Shown here: one piece after another, positions 61,346 to 64,000 of the stretch
How the letters are laid out: each line of letters starts with the position of its first letter
Numbering within the stretch: position 1 is the first letter of the stretch
Origin: JASSUD01 sp031963005
GTDB lineage: Bacteria > Pseudomonadota > Gammaproteobacteria > Burkholderiales > Burkholderiaceae
Direction of reading: 5' to 3'
DNA length: 64,000 nucleotides
Assembly: GCA_031963005.1 (NCBI GenBank)
Contig: JASSUL010000003.1
Location: 62,001-126,000 of the forward strand
Made by a program: the position numbers and the translations under genes
The notes under the pieces: model-generated
The model's input: only the letters and a program-made list of their open reading frames with translations
Databases searched by the model: none
Told to the model about the DNA's origin: nothing

Positions 61346-62635
61346 ATGCATTTTTTGACCACATATCTACGATCGATCCAAAAAGTACCTCACTGGGCAT
61401 CTCAATGCATGTATAGGATACTGTGCGTGGGTTGTTGTTTTTTAGCGGCCTGCTCAACGCCACACCCCAGTTCTTCACGCTTGCCTCCTGGTACTCCTTT
61501 GAGTGCTCCAGCAGGTCCTCCTGCTTTTGATACGCTGTCTCCCTCCAGCCAAGCTTTCATAACAAACATGGGTGCCCCTTATCGGTTAAGCCCTGTTAAT
61601 TGGTCAGACCTAGAAGGATGGCAAGAGGATTCTTTAAGCGGAGTGATGCCAGTTTTACGTGCTAACTGCCAACGTCTTTTAGAGCCCTCTAAAAAGAACG
61701 CCACACCGCCGTTACTTTGGCAGCAGGTTTGTACCAAAGTGCAAGGTATCGATGTGCAGGAAAGCCAACGCAATTTGATCGGAGTGCGTGATTTTTTTGA
61801 GCAAAATTTCATTCCTTTTCAATTGTCTAGTGCACGCGGTGATGTGTATGGCCTAGTGACGGGGTATTACGAACCGATTCTTCGGGGCTCCCGTACTCGG
61901 CATGCTCCCTATCTGTATGCGCTGTATCGCTGGCCTTCTCAGTATCCTGCCGGGCAGAAATTGCCTGCGCGCGCAGAGCTTTTGCGCAGTGGGGCGTTGC
62001 AAGGGCAAGAGCTAGTTTATGTGGATGATCCGATTGAAGCGTTTTTCCTACAGATACAAGGCTCGGGGCGCGTTGTGTTAGACGATGGCAAAACGATGCG
62101 TGTAGGGTATAACGGCACCAATGGCCAGCCCTATCACTCTATAGGTCGTTGGTTAGTAGATCGAGGAGAAATGACGCTATCACAAACGTCTATACAAAAC
62201 TTGCGGCAATGGGCGCGTGCGAATCCTAGTCGAGTAGATGAGCTTTTGGCCGTCAACCCACGCTTTGTCTTTTTTAAAGAAATTACTACACCCGCATCCT
62301 CTACGATGGCCCTCTCTGAAAATACGACTGAGCCTGAGCAGCTTGCTGCCTCTCTGCCAGGTCCTATAGGCGCTCTGGGTGTGCCATTGACCCCTGAGCG
62401 ATCGATCGCAGTTGATCCTCATGCGGTGCCATTAGGCGCTCCTGTTTTTCTCTCTACGACCCGTCCTATGACGAATGAACCTTTGCGCCGCCTGGTATTT
62501 GCTCAAGATGTAGGAGCAGCGATTCGCGGAGGAGTGCGTGCAGATTATTTTTGGGGATTAGGTGATCAAGCTGGCGATATGGCTGGCCGCATGCGTCAAA
62601 TGGGAAGGATGTGGATTTTGTTACCTAAATCTTAA
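61346..62635 (+). CDS. mltA: Membrane-bound lytic transglycosylase A (lipoprotein)
   Basis: 429 residues from ATG 61346 (AAAGGAAAGG upstream; a GTG at 61322 is less likely). The lipobox CFLAACS gives an outer-membrane lipoprotein. The MltA double-psi beta-barrel domain has GLVTGYYEPILRGSRTR, DDPIEAFFLQIQGSGRV, and the 3D domain with RLVFAQDVGAAIRGGVRADY, FWG containing the catalytic aspartates. It cleaves peptidoglycan to 1,6-anhydro products during wall turnover. dsbD follows after 6 bp and is probably co-transcribed. Confidence 0.96.
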   Translation: MHFLTTYLRSIQKVPHWASQCMYRILCVGCCFLAACSTPHPSSSRLPPGTPLSAPAGPPAFDTLSPSSQAFITNMGAPYRLSPVNWSDLEGWQEDSLSGVMPVLRANCQRLLEPSKKNATPPLLWQQVCTKVQGIDVQESQRNLIGVRDFFEQNFIPFQLSSARGDVYGLVTGYYEPILRGSRTRHAPYLYALYRWPSQYPAGQKLPARAELLRSGALQGQELVYVDDPIEAFFLQIQGSGRVVLDDGKTMRVGYNGTNGQPYHSIGRWLVDRGEMTLSQTSIQNLRQWARANPSRVDELLAVNPRFVFFKEITTPASSTMALSENTTEPEQLAASLPGPIGALGVPLTPERSIAVDPHAVPLGAPVFLSTTRPMTNEPLRRLVFAQDVGAAIRGGVRADYFWGLGDQAGDMAGRMRQMGRMWILLPKS

Positions 62636-62641
62636 GAGTCT

Positions 62642-64000
62642 ATGGTGCACATACCGCAGAAAAAGCAAAAAAAACGATTCAAGATATCCATAAGGCATCC
62701 CATACTATGGCTTTGGGGGGGTGCCTTTGTCCTATTATTGCTTGGGTTAACGGCGTTTTGGAGTTTTAGGCCAAGTTGGGATGCACTGCCTTCCTTCGAT
62801 ACGGATATTCCGGTTTTACCTCCTGAGCGTGCTTTTCAAGTCCATTTTCAAGCTAAACCTGGCGTGGTCGACTTGTTATTGAAGATCGCGCCAGGCCATA
62901 CGCTCTACGCGCAGCGCATTACCGCTAAAGTGGAAAAGGGGAGCGCAGTACTAGGCGCATGGAAGTTGCCGCCAGCGCAAATGCATTGGGATGCGGCCTC
63001 TCAAAAAGAGGTGCTCGTCTATCGTTTGGAGCAAGTCGTGCATTTCCCCGTGGTATTTCCGGTGGATGCCCCGCACGCTGAGGCATCGAAGAGTATTTTG
63101 GCGGTGACCCTGCAAGGATGTGCAGATGCAGGTGTCTGTTATACACCGATCACCTATCGTACCCGTATGGATCGTTTGGTGCTGCAGCCGTCTCAACCGC
63201 TTGCATTGTCCTCTGGGACGCTTTCTAAAGAGCCCATACTAAGGTCTGCAGCAGCAGAAACAAATTTCCTTTCAAAATCTACATTCGATATATGGTGGTC
63301 GGGTTTAACCGATTCTCAAGCGGCCCTTGCAGCTTTGCATCATCTAAACACACAGCGTAGTGCTTCGGGATTTTTATACGGATGGACTCCGGTTGCGTTT
63401 TTTGTCCTTTTTTTCATTTTTGGCGTGGTACTGAGTGCGCTGCCCTGTTCGTGGCCGATGATTCCCATCGTCTCTGCGCTGATAGTGCAGGCTAATGTTC
63501 ATCATAAATCTTCCCACTTAGCAAAGCCTCTTTCTCCCAAAGATCCTCCGTCTACCGATCTTCCTGCTACCGCTTCTTGGTTACGCAGCATGCGCCTTTC
63601 TTTCGCCTATGTATTGGGTATGGCCAGTGTGTACGCATTATGTGGAGCGATTGCTGCACTCGCAGGTCAGCGTTTTGGTGCGAGTTTTGGGTATCCATGG
63701 GTAACGGCTAGTTTTGCGCTCGTGATGGTCATCATGGCGATAATGCTATTGAGGGGCCATGGTTTTACTTTACCCTTGATACGCCGCATTATGTCCAAGG
63801 GCATTCTCAAAACGCAGGGCCGCGCTAGCATTGCTTTTGTTATAGGAGCAGTATCTGCCTTAACGCTAAGCCCTTGCATGAGTGCACCACTTTTTGGCGT
63901 ACTCGCGTTCATCGCGCAAACGGGCCATATTGGTATAGGTGCGCTGGCTTTATTTGCATTGGGTTTGGGACTTGGAGTGCCTTTAATCATACTGGGAGCA
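62642..64000 (+). CDS. dsbD: Thiol:disulfide interchange protein DsbD (partial, C-terminus beyond window)
   Basis: 453 residues seen from ATG 62642; the frame runs off the right edge. An N-terminal membrane anchor (HPILWLWGGAFVLLLLGLTA) leads to the periplasmic alpha domain with its cysteine pair in LQGCADAGVCYTPITY. The membrane domain beta follows, with the paired cysteines in LSALPCSWPMIPIV and LTLSPCMSAPLFGVL. The thioredoxin-like gamma domain would lie outside. DsbD carries electrons from cytoplasmic thioredoxin to periplasmic proteins such as DsbC and CcmG. The anchor is longer and more basic (VHIPQKKQKKRFKIS) than a normal signal peptide. It lies 6 bp after mltA. Confidence 0.95.
   Translation, partial: MVHIPQKKQKKRFKISIRHPILWLWGGAFVLLLLGLTAFWSFRPSWDALPSFDTDIPVLPPERAFQVHFQAKPGVVDLLLKIAPGHTLYAQRITAKVEKGSAVLGAWKLPPAQMHWDAASQKEVLVYRLEQVVHFPVVFPVDAPHAEASKSILAVTLQGCADAGVCYTPITYRTRMDRLVLQPSQPLALSSGTLSKEPILRSAAAETNFLSKSTFDIWWSGLTDSQAALAALHHLNTQRSASGFLYGWTPVAFFVLFFIFGVVLSALPCSWPMIPIVSALIVQANVHHKSSHLAKPLSPKDPPSTDLPATASWLRSMRLSFAYVLGMASVYALCGAIAALAGQRFGASFGYPWVTASFALVMVIMAIMLLRGHGFTLPLIRRIMSKGILKTQGRASIAFVIGAVSALTLSPCMSAPLFGVLAFIAQTGHIGIGALALFALGLGLGVPLIILGA

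Overview
The window looks like a 64 kb piece of the chromosome of a Burkholderia-related betaproteobacterium with moderate GC, many decayed mobile elements, broken gene orders and a large type III secretion system (T3SS). The Burkholderia-type gene neighbourhoods (hrcA/nadK/recN, hemH-grpE-dnaK-dnaJ, mltA/rpe/trpE) together with this decay suggest a host-associated lineage, possibly a fungal endosymbiont of the Mycoavidus/Glomeribacter kind. That assignment is an inference from gene content; no rRNA or other strict marker lies in the window.

Layout. 0-4.3 kb: accessory DNA with a partial nuclease-like gene, a fumarylacetoacetase-family hydrolase, two IS3-family relics around an AT-rich orphan gene, and a WD40-repeat protein. 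4.3-18.8 kb: housekeeping block with dnaJ, dnaK, grpE and hemH (minus strand), a LuxR-type regulator with an abnormal receiver, rsmG-parA, recN, nadK, hrcA, an IagB-like lytic transglycosylase and HU. 19.2-24.2 kb: mnmC, then a cluster of DnaA boxes beside AT-rich DNA (candidate oriC), then an antiporter and a glutamate-cysteine ligase-like gene. 24.6-29.7 kb: manC, a GT2-GT4 fused glycosyltransferase and aroC. 30-35 kb: a degraded island next to a CAT-anticodon tRNA, holding a broken P4-type integrase, IS5 and IS21-like fragments, an AT-rich two-helix membrane protein gene and a Fic gene with two frameshifts. 34.6-40.9 kb: a DUF4385 protein, mnmG, a small membrane protein, ETF-ubiquinone oxidoreductase and PagP.

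41.2-55.8 kb: a T3SS cluster in Ysc-like order, sctF-G-I-J-K-L-W-chaperone-V-N-O-P-Q-R-S-T-U. It encodes needle, inner rod, basal ring, sorting platform, ATPase, gatekeeper and the whole export gate. The secretin (SctC), SctD and translocators are not in the window. SctN carries an extra loop of about 40 residues and SctU a long acidic tail. Three copies of a palindromic MITE-like repeat lie within or just after the cluster.

56-64 kb: a DMT-family transporter, two unrecognised genes that look like T3SS effector candidates, then trpE and rpe (minus strand) and mltA and a partial dsbD (plus strand).

Recurring themes are the scattering of normally linked genes (mnmG/rsmG/parA; hrcA/hemH/grpE), short palindromic elements that supply stop codons or sit between operon genes, and several unrecognised proteins with a polar serine-rich N-terminus and a two-helix hydrophobic hairpin. 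In an organism with a T3SS the last group is worth testing as secreted membrane-inserting effectors.
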